Position numbers and translations under genes: made by a program
From: Anaerolineaceae bacterium
Lineage (GTDB): Bacteria > Chloroflexota > Anaerolineae > Promineifilales > Promineifilaceae
Assembly: GCA_002699125.1 (NCBI GenBank)
Contig: PABI01000119.1
Coordinates: 1 to 64,000 of the forward strand
Length of the DNA stretch: 64,000 nucleotides
Direction of reading: 5' to 3'
The notes under the pieces: model-generated
Database searches by the model: none
Seen by the model: the letters and a program-made list of their open reading frames with translations, nothing else
Told to the model about the DNA's origin: nothing
Part shown: positions 8,239-16,256 of the stretch, one piece after another
Layout: every line of letters begins with the position of its first letter
Position numbering within the stretch: position 1 is the stretch's first letter

Positions 8239-10310
8239 GTTTTTACCGAGCTGCGCGCCGCCGTGGCCAGCAGCAACCGGTCAATCACCACCGCCAGAAT
8301 GACAATGGCCAGCCCCGCCTCAATGCCCTGACCCAGCTGATTGCGCGTCAGTCCTTCAACAGCTTCCAATCCCAATCCGGCCCCGCCGACCATCCCGGCA
8401 ATGACCACCATCGCCAAAACCATCATCACCGTCTGGTTGATGCCGGTCATGATCGAGGGCAGGGCCAGCGGCAGCTGGACCTTGGCTAAAAGCTGCCAGC
8501 TTGTGGAGCCAAACGCCTGGGCGGCTTCCACCGCCTCCGGGCTGGCCTGGCGGATGCCCAAATTGGTCAGGCGAATCGCCGGCGGCAGCGCGTACAGCAC
8601 CGAGGCCATGATCCCCGGCACGCGCCCGACGTTGAACAACATCACCACCGGCACCAGGTAGACGAAAGCAGGGATGGTTTGCAAAAAGTCGAGGATGGGG
8701 CGCAAAACGGCCGCAACCATATCACGCTTTGCCGCCCAGATACCCAGTGGAATGGCAATCAACAGCGAGAAGAAAACGGCCACAATCACCTGGCTCAGGG
8801 TCACCATCGCCAATTCCCACATTCCTAATAAACCGATGGCAAAGAGGACGGCCGTTCCGCCCAACGCCAGGCGCCAGCCCGAGACCCAATAACCCAGCAG
8901 CCCCACCAGCAAAATGATTACCGGCCAGGAAAGCTGCTCTTGCAGCAGCCGGTCCAGCGGATCGAGCAGTTGGATGATGATGAAGTTGCTCAACGGCCGT
9001 GTGCCCAGCAAAAACGGCCCCACCTGCTGCTCAAACAAATTGTCGCGCATCCAGATGACGGCCGTATCCACCGGCCCTTGAATGCCCCACCGCCAACTCT
9101 CAGGAAAAGTGATCCAACCCAGCGCCCGCCCCAGCCAGAGCAGCCCGCCCAGCAGCAGCAGGCTGGCCAACAGGTAGGCGTGTCGCCGCACAAAATCCGA
9201 GCGGCTGAGCCGGGCGAATCGGGCCAAGAAACGGCCGCCGCCTACGTACAGCCAATCCAGCCCTTCTTCCAATCGAGCAATGAGCCGGTTGGCTTGCCAG
9301 GATTTGGGGAAAAGACGGCCGTTTTCCACCATTGCTCCTGTTCGATTGCGCACCGAAAACGCCTCGCTCAGCCGGTCCAGCAGCACTGCTAGAAAGACAA
9401 TCGCCAGGCCCGCTTCCAGCGCCAATCCCACGCGAATGCTGCGCAGTGCATCCAGCACCACTTTGCCCAGGCCGCCCGCGCCAATCAGCGCCGCAATCAC
9501 CACGATGCCCAACGCCATCATGATCGTCTGGTTGACCCCGGCCATGATAGTGGGTAGGGCCAGCGGCAGCTGCACCTTAAACAAGATCTGGCGCGGCGTG
9601 GCCCCAAACGAGCGGGCCGCTTCAACCGTTTCTACCGGCACCTCGCGGATACCCAGGGTTGTCAGCCGGATGGCCGGCGGCAGGGCGTAGATGACGGTGG
9701 CAATAGCGCTGGGCACGCGAGCATAGCCAAAAAAGAGCACGATAGGCAGCAGGTAGACAAACGAGGGCATCGTCTGCATCGCGTCGAGGAACGGCCGTAA
9801 TCCCTGCTCCACCTTTTCATTACGCGCCGCCCAAATCCCCAGCGGAATGCCAATCAGCAACGAAATGAGGACGGCAACGGTCATGAGCGCCAGGGTTTGC
9901 ATACTTTCCGGCCACAAGCCGACCAATCCCATGAAAAGCAGGCAAAAGGTAGCCAGCAGTGCCAGGCGCAGGTTGGCCGCTTTTTGCGCCAGCAGAAAAA
10001 CCGCTGCCAGCAGCACCGGCCAGGGCAGCCAGAGCAAAAATGTTTCCACGCGGCGCAGGGCAAAATCTAAGCCACCGCTGATGGGATCAAAAAAGTAAAG
10101 AAAAATGGGGTGGATGGTCTGGTTGCGATTGGCCCACTGTTTGAAAGCGTCGATAGGTTGCCGAAGCTGCACGTCCCACGCTTCGGGGAAGAGGCTGAGG
10201 TCGGTCAGCCAATGGTGGACCAACAGCAGTGCCGCCAGCAAAACGAGACCGAGGAGAAGATACGGCCGTTTCCCACCTTGTCTCATTCTTCCCTCAACCT
10301 GCATAACCAC
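8235..10310 (-). CDS. proW: Glycine betaine/proline-type ABC transporter, two permease domains fused
   Basis: Membrane subunit of an osmoprotectant-type (ProU/OpuA) importer. The 691 residues hold two homologous ProW-like halves: each has an N-terminal hydrophobic portion and then a core of about five helices with the EAA-type loop (EAARSFGATPRQILFKVQLPLA near 230; EAAQAFGSTSWQLLAKVQLPLA near 575). The usual ProW has one such core in 280-350 residues, so this is a tandem fusion that could supply both halves of the channel. The ATPase gene lies 103 nt upstream on the same strand. No periplasmic binding protein is encoded nearby, and no binding domain is fused. Confidence 0.9.
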   Translation of the reverse strand: MVMQVEGRMRQGGKRPYLLLGLVLLAALLLVHHWLTDLSLFPEAWDVQLRQPIDAFKQWANRNQTIHPIFLYFFDPISGGLDFALRRVETFLLWLPWPVLLAAVFLLAQKAANLRLALLATFCLLFMGLVGLWPESMQTLALMTVAVLISLLIGIPLGIWAARNEKVEQGLRPFLDAMQTMPSFVYLLPIVLFFGYARVPSAIATVIYALPPAIRLTTLGIREVPVETVEAARSFGATPRQILFKVQLPLALPTIMAGVNQTIMMALGIVVIAALIGAGGLGKVVLDALRSIRVGLALEAGLAIVFLAVLLDRLSEAFSVRNRTGAMVENGRLFPKSWQANRLIARLEEGLDWLYVGGGRFLARFARLSRSDFVRRHAYLLASLLLLGGLLWLGRALGWITFPESWRWGIQGPVDTAVIWMRDNLFEQQVGPFLLGTRPLSNFIIIQLLDPLDRLLQEQLSWPVIILLVGLLGYWVSGWRLALGGTAVLFAIGLLGMWELAMVTLSQVIVAVFFSLLIAIPLGIWAAKRDMVAAVLRPILDFLQTIPAFVYLVPVVMLFNVGRVPGIMASVLYALPPAIRLTNLGIRQASPEAVEAAQAFGSTSWQLLAKVQLPLALPSIMTGINQTVMMVLAMVVIAGMVGGAGLGLEAVEGLTRNQLGQGIEAGLAIVILAVVIDRLLLATAARSSVKT

Positions 10311-10329
10311 CTTCGCCTGAAAGAGATAT

Positions 10330-10395
10330 ACCGCGGAGGGCGCGGAGATCGCGGAGCTTTTTTTTCTTCTCTGCGTTCTCCGCGTTCTCCGCGGT
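10330..10395. repeat. Microrepeat, CCGCGGAGGGCGCGGAGA family, inverted pair
   Basis: Tandem-like CCGCGGAGGGCGCGGAGA on one side and CTCCGCGTTCTCCGCGG on the other form a long imperfect hairpin between the ATPase and permease genes. Relatives lie at 15136-15193 and inside the Hsp70-like gene near 51638. Confidence 0.8.
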
Positions 10396-10413
10396 GAAAA
10401 ATAAACGCATTGC

Positions 10414-11448
10414 TCAATTGCCTTCTGACAGCGCCTGCAAAACGGCCGTACGGTTCACCATACCAATCACACAGCCTTCATCATCCAGCACCACCAGTGG
10501 ATCGTCGGAAACGGCCGTCAGGCCAATGAGCTGCTCCAGGTTGGTGTCCGCATGAACCGAGACGTGATCGCTGCCGGAGTCCGTGGCGGCCACCGTCATG
10601 ATCGTTTTGGCGGTGAGAATCTTCACGCGGGGTACGTCGCGGGTGAATTCGCGCACGTAATCGTTGACCGGATGGGCCACAATTTCTTCCGGCTTGCCCA
10701 GCTGTACAATCTCGCCATCTTTCATGATGGCAATGTGGTGGCCCAGCTTGATCGCTTCCAAAAAGTCATGGGTGATAAAGACCAACGTTTTGTTGAGCCT
10801 TTTTTGCAGCCGCAGCAGCTCATCCTGCATCTCGCGCCGGATGAGCGGGTCCAGGGCACTGAACGGCTCGTCGCACAGCAAAATTTCTGGATCGACGGCC
10901 AGGGCGCGGGCCAGCCCCACCCGCTGCTGCATCCCGCCGCTGAGTTCGTGCGGGTAGTGCTGCTCCCAGCCCTTCAGCCCCACCATCTCCAGCACCTGCC
11001 GGGCATGGTCGTACCGCGGCGCTTTTTTAATGCCCTGGATTTCCAGACCGTAGCTCACATTGTCTAAAATGGTGCGGTGGGGGAAGAGGCCAAAGCGTTG
11101 GAACACCATGCTCATCTTGTGGCGGCGCAGTTCGCGCAGCTGGGTGGCGTCAAATTCCACCACGTTTTCACCATCAACGATGATTTCGCCTTCGCTGGGT
11201 TCGATCAGCCGGGAGAGGCAGCGAATGAGCGTCGATTTGCCGCTGCCGGAGAGGCCCATCACCACAAAAATCTCACCCGGCCGCACGTCAAACGAGACGT
11301 CTCGCACGGCAATGACGTGGCCTGTTTGGGCCAAAATGTCGGCACGCGAGAGGCCCTGGTTGAGTAACGGCCGTACCCCTCCCGGATTCGGCCCAAAAAT
11401 CTTCCACACCTTGCGGCACGAGATAGTGTATTGTGGCTCATTCTTCAC
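10414..11448 (-). CDS. proV: Glycine betaine/proline-type ABC transporter ATP-binding protein with CBS domain
   Basis: ATPase subunit that powers the ProW-like permease. Walker A GLSGSGKST (near 69), signature LSGGMQQRVGLARALA, Walker B EILLCDEPFSALDP and an H-loop (FITHDF) are all present. The N-terminal extension with VWKIFGPNP is characteristic of ProV/OpuAA. A CBS module fills the last 70 residues or so; in this family such domains sense ionic strength or nucleotides. The best start is GTG at 11448-11446. No ATG or good ribosome binding site is near, and this GTG is part of a GTGAAAAGTGA-type microrepeat, so the exact start is uncertain. Confidence 0.93.
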   Translation of the reverse strand: MKNEPQYTISCRKVWKIFGPNPGGVRPLLNQGLSRADILAQTGHVIAVRDVSFDVRPGEIFVVMGLSGSGKSTLIRCLSRLIEPSEGEIIVDGENVVEFDATQLRELRRHKMSMVFQRFGLFPHRTILDNVSYGLEIQGIKKAPRYDHARQVLEMVGLKGWEQHYPHELSGGMQQRVGLARALAVDPEILLCDEPFSALDPLIRREMQDELLRLQKRLNKTLVFITHDFLEAIKLGHHIAIMKDGEIVQLGKPEEIVAHPVNDYVREFTRDVPRVKILTAKTIMTVAATDSGSDHVSVHADTNLEQLIGLTAVSDDPLVVLDDEGCVIGMVNRTAVLQALSEGN

Positions 11449-11480
11449 GTTTCACTGCTCACTTTTCACTTTTCACTGCT
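11444..11480. repeat. Microrepeat of CACTTTTCACTTTTCACT type
   Basis: Tandem imperfect copies of TTTCACT (GTGAAAA on the other strand) lie immediately upstream of, and include, the proV start codon. The same family recurs at 49168-49222. Confidence 0.75.
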
Positions 11481-11528
11481 TACCTCTCAATAGTTTACCC
11501 ATCTTACCCCAATTTAGCATCGCTTAGC

Positions 11529-11556
11529 TTGTGCCAAAATGGGGAGGGTATATAAT
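11529..11556 (+). promoter_or_regulatory. Promoter for a probably leaderless plsC transcript
   Basis: TTGTGC (11529-11534) and TATAAT (11551-11556) are 16 bp apart. The predicted start of transcription, about 7 nt after the -10 box, coincides with ATG 11563. This favours a leaderless mRNA and argues against ATG 11539, which lies inside the promoter. Confidence 0.6.
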
Positions 11557-11562
11557 TTTGCT

Positions 11563-12261
11563 ATGTTTCTCAAAATCCTTCGTCTCGTGTCTCGTTTTAT
11601 CTTGCGCATCATTGCCCGAATTGAGGTGCAAAATTTGGATCGCATTCCGGCCAGCGGTGGCTGCCTGGCGGTGAGCAACCATTTGGGGCGGCTGGATGCG
11701 ATGTTGGCTGTCGTTTTGGCCACGCGGGATGATGTGATTTTGATGATTGCCGAGAAATACCGAGCATATCGGTTTTGGCGTTGGATGGTGCGCCGGCTGG
11801 ATGCGCTCTGGCTGGACCGGCACAATCCCGACTTTCGCGCCCTGCGCGAAGTGCAAAGGCGGCTAAAGGCAGGCCAGATTGCGGCCGTTGCCCCCGAAGG
11901 CACGCGCAGCCCCACCGTTCAGATGCAGCCGGGCAAGCCGGGGGCAGCGTACCTGGCGGCGAAAACAGGCGTGCCCATCATTCCCATGTCGATTGTCGGT
12001 ACGGAGGATAAAGAAGTGGTCCGGCGGCTGCGGCGCTTCCGCCGGTTGGACATCACCATTCGCGTGGGCGAGCCATTCACGCTGCCGATGATACCGCGCC
12101 AAAACCGGGACGAATTTTTGCAGCAAAGCACCGATGAGATGATGTGCCATATTGCTGCCCTGCTGCCGCCCAAATACCGGGGCGTTTATGCAGAGCACCC
12201 CCGGCTGCAAGAATTACTGGACGCGAAAACTGATTTGCTAGAAAAGGAGATTGGCGATTAG
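11563..12261 (+). CDS. plsC: 1-acyl-sn-glycerol-3-phosphate acyltransferase (PlsC-like)
   Basis: Acylates lysophosphatidic acid, or a related lysolipid, at the inner membrane face. The catalytic NHxxxxD motif appears as NHLGRLD, and the phosphate-binding block as VAPEGTRSP; a hydrophobic N-terminus fits membrane association. At about 232 residues the length is usual. I prefer ATG 11563 over ATG 11539 because a TATAAT box lies between them. The last codons (EIGD and stop) and the sequence after them belong to a GAGATTGG microrepeat that forms a hairpin before the next gene. Family membership is clear; the exact acceptor is not. Confidence 0.85.
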   Translation: MFLKILRLVSRFILRIIARIEVQNLDRIPASGGCLAVSNHLGRLDAMLAVVLATRDDVILMIAEKYRAYRFWRWMVRRLDALWLDRHNPDFRALREVQRRLKAGQIAAVAPEGTRSPTVQMQPGKPGAAYLAAKTGVPIIPMSIVGTEDKEVVRRLRRFRRLDITIRVGEPFTLPMIPRQNRDEFLQQSTDEMMCHIAALLPPKYRGVYAEHPRLQELLDAKTDLLEKEIGD

Positions 12262-12310
12262 AGATTGGAGATTGTGAGAGTGATTGAATCTCCAATCTCC
12301 AGTCTCCAAT
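12246..12310. repeat. Microrepeat hairpin of GAGATTGGAGATT type
   Basis: GAGATTGGAGATT on one side and AATCTCCAATCTCC on the other form an inverted repeat. It spans the end of the acyltransferase gene and the leader of the glycosyltransferase gene. It may act as an attenuator or terminator; there is no good T-run. Confidence 0.7.
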
Positions 12311-12319
12311 CTTTCCCCA

Positions 12320-13465
12320 ATGCGCATTGCAATGGTTGGGCCGTTTGGTCTGCACCCCAATAAGACGATGGCCAGTCGGGCGCTGGGGTTGGCACGGCCG
12401 TTCGTCCAGCAAGGCCACGCCATCCAAATTTTCATGCCCCCCTGGCAAACCCCGGACGAAGCCGACAAAAGCTGGCAGGTTGATGGCGTAGATCTGCGCT
12501 ATGTGCCGCTGCGCGGCGGCATGGTGGGCATCACCCAACGATTGGTGCGCGAACTGCTCGATTGGCAGCCGGACGTGGTGCACTGCTTCAAGCCGAAGGC
12601 GTACAGCGGCCTGGTGGCCTGGTGGTTGTGGCAGTTTCATCGCTCCCGTCTGCGTCTCATCATGGACACGGACGATTGGGAAGGCTGGGGCGGCTGGAAT
12701 GAACTGGCTCCGTACTCGCCGCTGCAAAAGCGCTTTTTTGCCTGGCAGGAACAGTGGGGGATGCGTCACTGCCACGCGCTTACTGTCGCCAGCCGCGCGT
12801 TGCAAACCCTGGCCTGGGGCATAGGCCTGCCGCCGGAGCAGGTGGTTTATGTGCCGAATGGTCCCGGTATTCAGTATTCGGTAATCAGTAATCAGTCAGC
12901 AGTCAGCAGTCAGCCGACGGTGTTGGTTTATAGTCGGTTGTTTGAATTTGATACGGGGCGGTTGGTGGAAATATTGCGCGGGGTGTGGACGGCCGTTCCC
13001 CAGTTACGCATTCTCATGGTTGGGGCGGGTTTGTATGAAGCGGATGCCGCCAATTTTCGTCAGCAGGCGGAGGCGGTGGGGATTTGGCAGGCCATTGAGG
13101 ATGCCGGTTGGGTGGAACTGGACAAGTTGCCGGCGCTGCTGGCCCAGGCGCACGTTGGCCTTTACCTGATGGAAGACACGCTGCTCAACCGCACCAAATG
13201 CCCGGTGAAGCTGGCGGATATGCTGGCCGTGGGCGTGCCGGTGGTGGCCGAAGCGGTGGGGCAGGTGACGGAATATGTGGTGAACGGCCATACCGGCACA
13301 ACGTTCCCGTCTGGCGACGTGGCAGGCATCACCAACGAACTCATCGACCTGCTGCAAAATCCCGCACGGCAGGCTCACCTGGCCGACGGAGCCAAAACCC
13401 ACATTGCTGAACATTTCCGCTGGGAGCGCTTGGCTGAGCGGCTGCTGCCCATCTATAAGGGTTAA
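12320..13465 (+). CDS. Glycosyltransferase family 4 (GT-B) protein
   Basis: Probable retaining sugar transferase acting on a lipid or polysaccharide acceptor. MRIAMVGPFG is the first Rossmann strand with its glycine-rich turn, and the C-terminal half has KLADMLAVGVPVVAEAVGQVTEYVVNG, the nucleotide-sugar-binding region with the conserved Glu. The total of 381 residues is typical. ATG 12320 is chosen because the frame upstream is microrepeat sequence without an ATG. Residues 183-199, in the linker between the two Rossmann domains just after VPNG, are encoded by a TAATCAGTAATCAGTCAGCAG microrepeat. The gene follows plsC by 58 nt, so a lipid-glycan role is possible. Confidence 0.85.
   Translation: MRIAMVGPFGLHPNKTMASRALGLARPFVQQGHAIQIFMPPWQTPDEADKSWQVDGVDLRYVPLRGGMVGITQRLVRELLDWQPDVVHCFKPKAYSGLVAWWLWQFHRSRLRLIMDTDDWEGWGGWNELAPYSPLQKRFFAWQEQWGMRHCHALTVASRALQTLAWGIGLPPEQVVYVPNGPGIQYSVISNQSAVSSQPTVLVYSRLFEFDTGRLVEILRGVWTAVPQLRILMVGAGLYEADAANFRQQAEAVGIWQAIEDAGWVELDKLPALLAQAHVGLYLMEDTLLNRTKCPVKLADMLAVGVPVVAEAVGQVTEYVVNGHTGTTFPSGDVAGITNELIDLLQNPARQAHLADGAKTHIAEHFRWERLAERLLPIYKG
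12868..12914. repeat. TAATCAGTAATCAGTCAGC microrepeat inside a GT4 gene
   Basis: Direct copies of TAATCAG and GTCAGCA run through the reading frame and encode a Ser/Asn/Gln-rich stretch (ISNQSAVSSQ) in the interdomain linker. Related sequence lies between aroA and aroE at 37348-37393. Confidence 0.75.
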
Positions 13466-13603
13466 TCAATTAACCTTGGCCTAAAGCCGGCACGTTTTGC
13501 ACCCAATTTGCACCTCTTTTGTAGTTCGATAAACGCATAATCGATTACACTTAATTACTTTTATTAAGGAGATGAAGTATCGAAAGAATCAAGGAAGCTG
13601 AAT

Positions 13604-13984
13604 ATGGCCTGGAAAATTCTGGCAGTCGATGATGACAAAGGAATGCGAATCCTCTTGCGGGCAACTTTAGAGCGAAAAGGATTCCAGGTAGTAGAAGCGT
13701 CCAACGGGGAAGCCGCCGTAGAACAAGTTTTTGCCTCACCACCCGACCTCATTCTGATGGATGTGATGATGCCCCGGATGGACGGGTTCACCGCCTGCCA
13801 GATCATACGCAGTACCGAAAGCACAGCACATATCCCCGTGATCTTGTTAAGTGCCCTCTCTTCTGGCCAGCACAAAGATAAAGGCCTGGAATCAGGAGCC
13901 AACCTCTATTTAACAAAACCAGTGCCCCCTTCTATTTTGGTCGAAACGGTGAATGGCGTTTTGCGAGACACTTACATCAACTAG
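13604..13984 (+). CDS. Stand-alone response regulator receiver domain (CheY-like)
   Basis: Single-domain phosphoacceptor for a two-component pathway. It has the acidic pair in AVDDDKG (near 8-10), the phosphorylated Asp in LILMDVMMPRMDG (near 53), the Ser of LLSALSS and the switch Lys in YLTKPVPP (near 106). At 126 residues there is no room for an output domain. ATG 13604 follows AAGGAAGC. No histidine kinase is adjacent; the cNMP-histidine kinase (31.8 kb) and the hybrid kinase (59.6 kb) are possible partners, but nothing in the sequence links them. Confidence 0.92.
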   Translation: MAWKILAVDDDKGMRILLRATLERKGFQVVEASNGEAAVEQVFASPPDLILMDVMMPRMDGFTACQIIRSTESTAHIPVILLSALSSGQHKDKGLESGANLYLTKPVPPSILVETVNGVLRDTYIN

Positions 13985-14126
13985 CATTGAACCAATTCAG
14001 TGTGCTTTAGTATTCGGTAAATATCTGCGCCACGCGCCTGCGGCATCGTTTACACTACAGGCTGATGGTCACATTCAGGGACCACTTTCCTCAGCAATCC
14101 ACCCATACCCTGTCCCACTAAAATTA

Positions 14127-14158
14127 TTGCCACAATAAACCATCCCCTGTTGTGGCAA
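14127..14158. promoter_or_regulatory. Inverted repeat upstream of the secreted beta-propeller gene
   Basis: Perfect 9-bp arms TTGCCACAA (14127-14135) and TTGTGGCAA (14150-14158) are separated by 14 nt and end 28 nt before the start codon. It could be an operator or a leader hairpin. The remaining DNA from 13985 to 14126 shows nothing else I can name. Confidence 0.55.
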
Positions 14159-14186
14159 ATGAACCATACGTGAAGGAGTAAAACCG

Positions 14187-15101
14187 ATGAAGAAGTTAAT
14201 ACGAAACGTTGTTGGCCTGATCTTGCTGACTTTGTTGACACTTGCCGTCGCCAGCCCGGCTGCGGCTCAAAGATACCCGGAGGTAATTCCACTGCCCAAC
14301 GGCTTCCAGCCGGAAGGCATCGTCGTAGGTGAAGGCAATACAGCTTACGCTGGTTCGCTGGCCGATGGCGACATTTACACCGTTGATTTGAGCACGGGTG
14401 CTGGTGAAATTTTGCTAGAAGGTCCTGGCACGCCGGCCGTTGGTCTGGATTTTGACAGACGGACAGGTTACCTGTTTGTTTCTGGCGGTCCAAATGGCGA
14501 CGGCCGTATCTACAACACCCACACCGGCGACCTGGTAACCAGCTATGATTTCGCTGGCGGTTTTGTTAACGATGTGATCGTGACGCCCCATGCCGCCTAC
14601 TTTACCGATTCCTTTATGCCTGTACTGTACAAAGTGGATCTGGACGATTCTGGCACGCCCGGTGCAGACTCGACATTATCCTTGAGTGGTGATTTTGTCT
14701 TTGTTCCTGGCGGATTTAATACCAACGGCATTGTGGCCACCCCCAACGGCAACGCCCTCATCATCGTGCACTCCAGCCGAGGCGAACTGTACAAGGTTGA
14801 TCCCCAAACCGGCGAAGCGACCCTTATTGACCTGGGTGGCGAAAATGTGAACAGTGGCGATGGCCTGGTGCTGGTGGCGCGCAAGCTGTTTGTCGTGCAA
14901 AACAGCCTCAACCAGATTGCTGAATTTCATCTGAGCCGTAATTATACAGCCGCTTCCCTGCGGCAAATCATCACGGATGATGATTTCGACATTCCCACGA
15001 CGGCCGATAATCAGGGTGCTCGCCTCTACGCGGTAAACGCCCGTTTCGGCACCACACCCGGACCGGACGTTGAATACGACATTGTCCGTGTAAGTCCGTA
15101 A
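14187..15101 (+). CDS. Secreted SMP-30/NHL-like beta-propeller protein
   Basis: Exported protein of 304 residues. It starts with a signal peptide (MKKLIRNVVGLILLTLLTLA, cleavage likely after ASPAAA near 28). The mature part has repeated beta-propeller blades (EGIVVGEGNTAYAGSLADGD, VGLDFDRRTGYLFVSGG, NDVIVTPHAAYFTDS, NGIVATPNG), resembling SMP-30/gluconolactonase-like proteins in which such blades bind a metal or small sugar. A clear ribosome binding site (GAAGGAG) precedes ATG 14187. Catalysis cannot be judged, so this is a fold-level call. It stands alone between a receiver gene and a convergent nucleoside hydrolase gene. Confidence 0.75.
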   Translation: MKKLIRNVVGLILLTLLTLAVASPAAAQRYPEVIPLPNGFQPEGIVVGEGNTAYAGSLADGDIYTVDLSTGAGEILLEGPGTPAVGLDFDRRTGYLFVSGGPNGDGRIYNTHTGDLVTSYDFAGGFVNDVIVTPHAAYFTDSFMPVLYKVDLDDSGTPGADSTLSLSGDFVFVPGGFNTNGIVATPNGNALIIVHSSRGELYKVDPQTGEATLIDLGGENVNSGDGLVLVARKLFVVQNSLNQIAEFHLSRNYTAASLRQIITDDDFDIPTTADNQGARLYAVNARFGTTPGPDVEYDIVRVSP

Positions 15102-15135
15102 ACCGTAGTCTGTATTGGGTCCACTAAAAAATTGA

Positions 15136-15193
15136 GCCGCGGAGGACGCGGAGAGCACGGAGAAAACTCAGCGTTCTCTGCGCTCTCTGCGGT
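15136..15193. repeat. Microrepeat hairpin, CCGCGGAGGACGCGGAGAGC family
   Basis: CCGCGGAGGACGCGGAGAGC is mirrored by GCGTTCTCTGCGCTCTCTGCGG, making a long imperfect hairpin between convergent genes. It is related to the copy at 10330-10395. Confidence 0.8.
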
Positions 15194-15225
15194 AAATTTT
15201 GATAGCATCAACTGTATCCTGTTTT

Positions 15226-16164
15226 TTAGCGTAGGCCCTGTTCCATGAGAGCAAAGAAGCGATCGGTATCAATTTCCAGGATGATGTTGGTGTTGGCGGA
15301 ACGGCCGTTTCTCTCACCCCAATCCACCGTCGTCTGACCCCGCGTATACATTCCTGTTAACTCTACCGAAACGTGCCGCTTTTCTGCTTTGGTGACGATG
15401 CCTGGCTCCAGGGCCACGGCCATTGCCAGCGGATCCGCACCATACATCATGCGGCGTCCGGCCAGTTGGGCCGTGAATTGAAGCGTTTTGGCTGAAATTG
15501 CCTGGTAGAATCTGGATTTTGGCGTGTTTAGCGCCATCCATCGCTGCAAAACTGCTTCAGGGATGGCGTGTCGCACGGTGGCTTCCCAATCAACCAACTC
15601 AACGAGCTTCCCCTGCTGTTCCCATCCGGCAAAAACCACATGCGCCGCTTCCGGATCGTGATAAATGTTAAACTCGGCCGAAACGTTGCGCGTATTGCCG
15701 CGGGCGGTGACCGCACCACCCATCACGACGAGCCGTTTTAGCTTGGTCGGCAATGCTGGGTCCAGCTTGAGCGCCACGGCGATGTTGGTCAGCGGGCCGA
15801 TGGCTACCAGCGTGTATTCGCCAGGCGCTTCATTGGCCAGCCGCAGCAATGCCAGCGCGGCGTGTTCCCCCTCCGCCCGGCGCGATTTTGGCGTGAAACC
15901 TGCGTCGCCCAGACCATCCTGCCCATGCACCACGGCCGCATCTTCTTGAGCCATGACTAACGGCCGTCCACATCCAGGAAAAACCGGAATCTCTTGCTCA
16001 ATCATCTCCACCAAAGTAAGGCTGTTGCGCACGGTGTGTTCCAGCCCCACGTTGCCACCCACCACCAAAATGGCAGCGATGGTAACCTGGGGATGGGCCG
16101 CAGCCATCAGGATGGCCTGGGCGTCATCAACGCCAGGGTCTGTATCGATGATCAATTTTTCCAT
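15226..16164 (-). CDS. Inosine-uridine-preferring nucleoside hydrolase
   Basis: Cleaves the N-glycosidic bond of ribonucleosides to base and ribose in salvage. The N-terminal DTDPGVDDA motif supplies the calcium-binding Asp cluster of the IUNH family, VAIGPLTNIAVAL is the second conserved block, and the distal part (MMYGADPLAMAVALEP) carries the last metal-binding Asp. The 312 residues match the family. It lies downstream of ribokinase on the same strand with a terminator-like hairpin between. Together they form a logical pair: the hydrolase frees ribose and the kinase phosphorylates it. Substrate preference cannot be read from the sequence. Confidence 0.92.
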   Translation of the reverse strand: MEKLIIDTDPGVDDAQAILMAAAHPQVTIAAILVVGGNVGLEHTVRNSLTLVEMIEQEIPVFPGCGRPLVMAQEDAAVVHGQDGLGDAGFTPKSRRAEGEHAALALLRLANEAPGEYTLVAIGPLTNIAVALKLDPALPTKLKRLVVMGGAVTARGNTRNVSAEFNIYHDPEAAHVVFAGWEQQGKLVELVDWEATVRHAIPEAVLQRWMALNTPKSRFYQAISAKTLQFTAQLAGRRMMYGADPLAMAVALEPGIVTKAEKRHVSVELTGMYTRGQTTVDWGERNGRSANTNIILEIDTDRFFALMEQGLR

Positions 16165-16187
16165 GAGCGCTCTTTCTCCTTCAAATA

Positions 16188-16247
16188 AAAAAACCTCCCG
16201 CAGGTTTTATTGATAGCCATCGTCCTGGCAGAAGCCTGCGGGAGGTT
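16188..16247 (-). terminator. Intrinsic terminator or repeat between ribokinase and nucleoside hydrolase genes
   Basis: Thirteen-bp perfect arms AACCTCCCGCAGG (16192-16204) and CCTGCGGGAGGTT (16235-16247) enclose a 30-nt loop. Read on the minus strand the stem ends in a run of seven T, so it can terminate ribokinase transcription. It may only partly block read-through into the hydrolase gene. Confidence 0.7.
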
Positions 16248-16256
16248 GCTCAAGCG

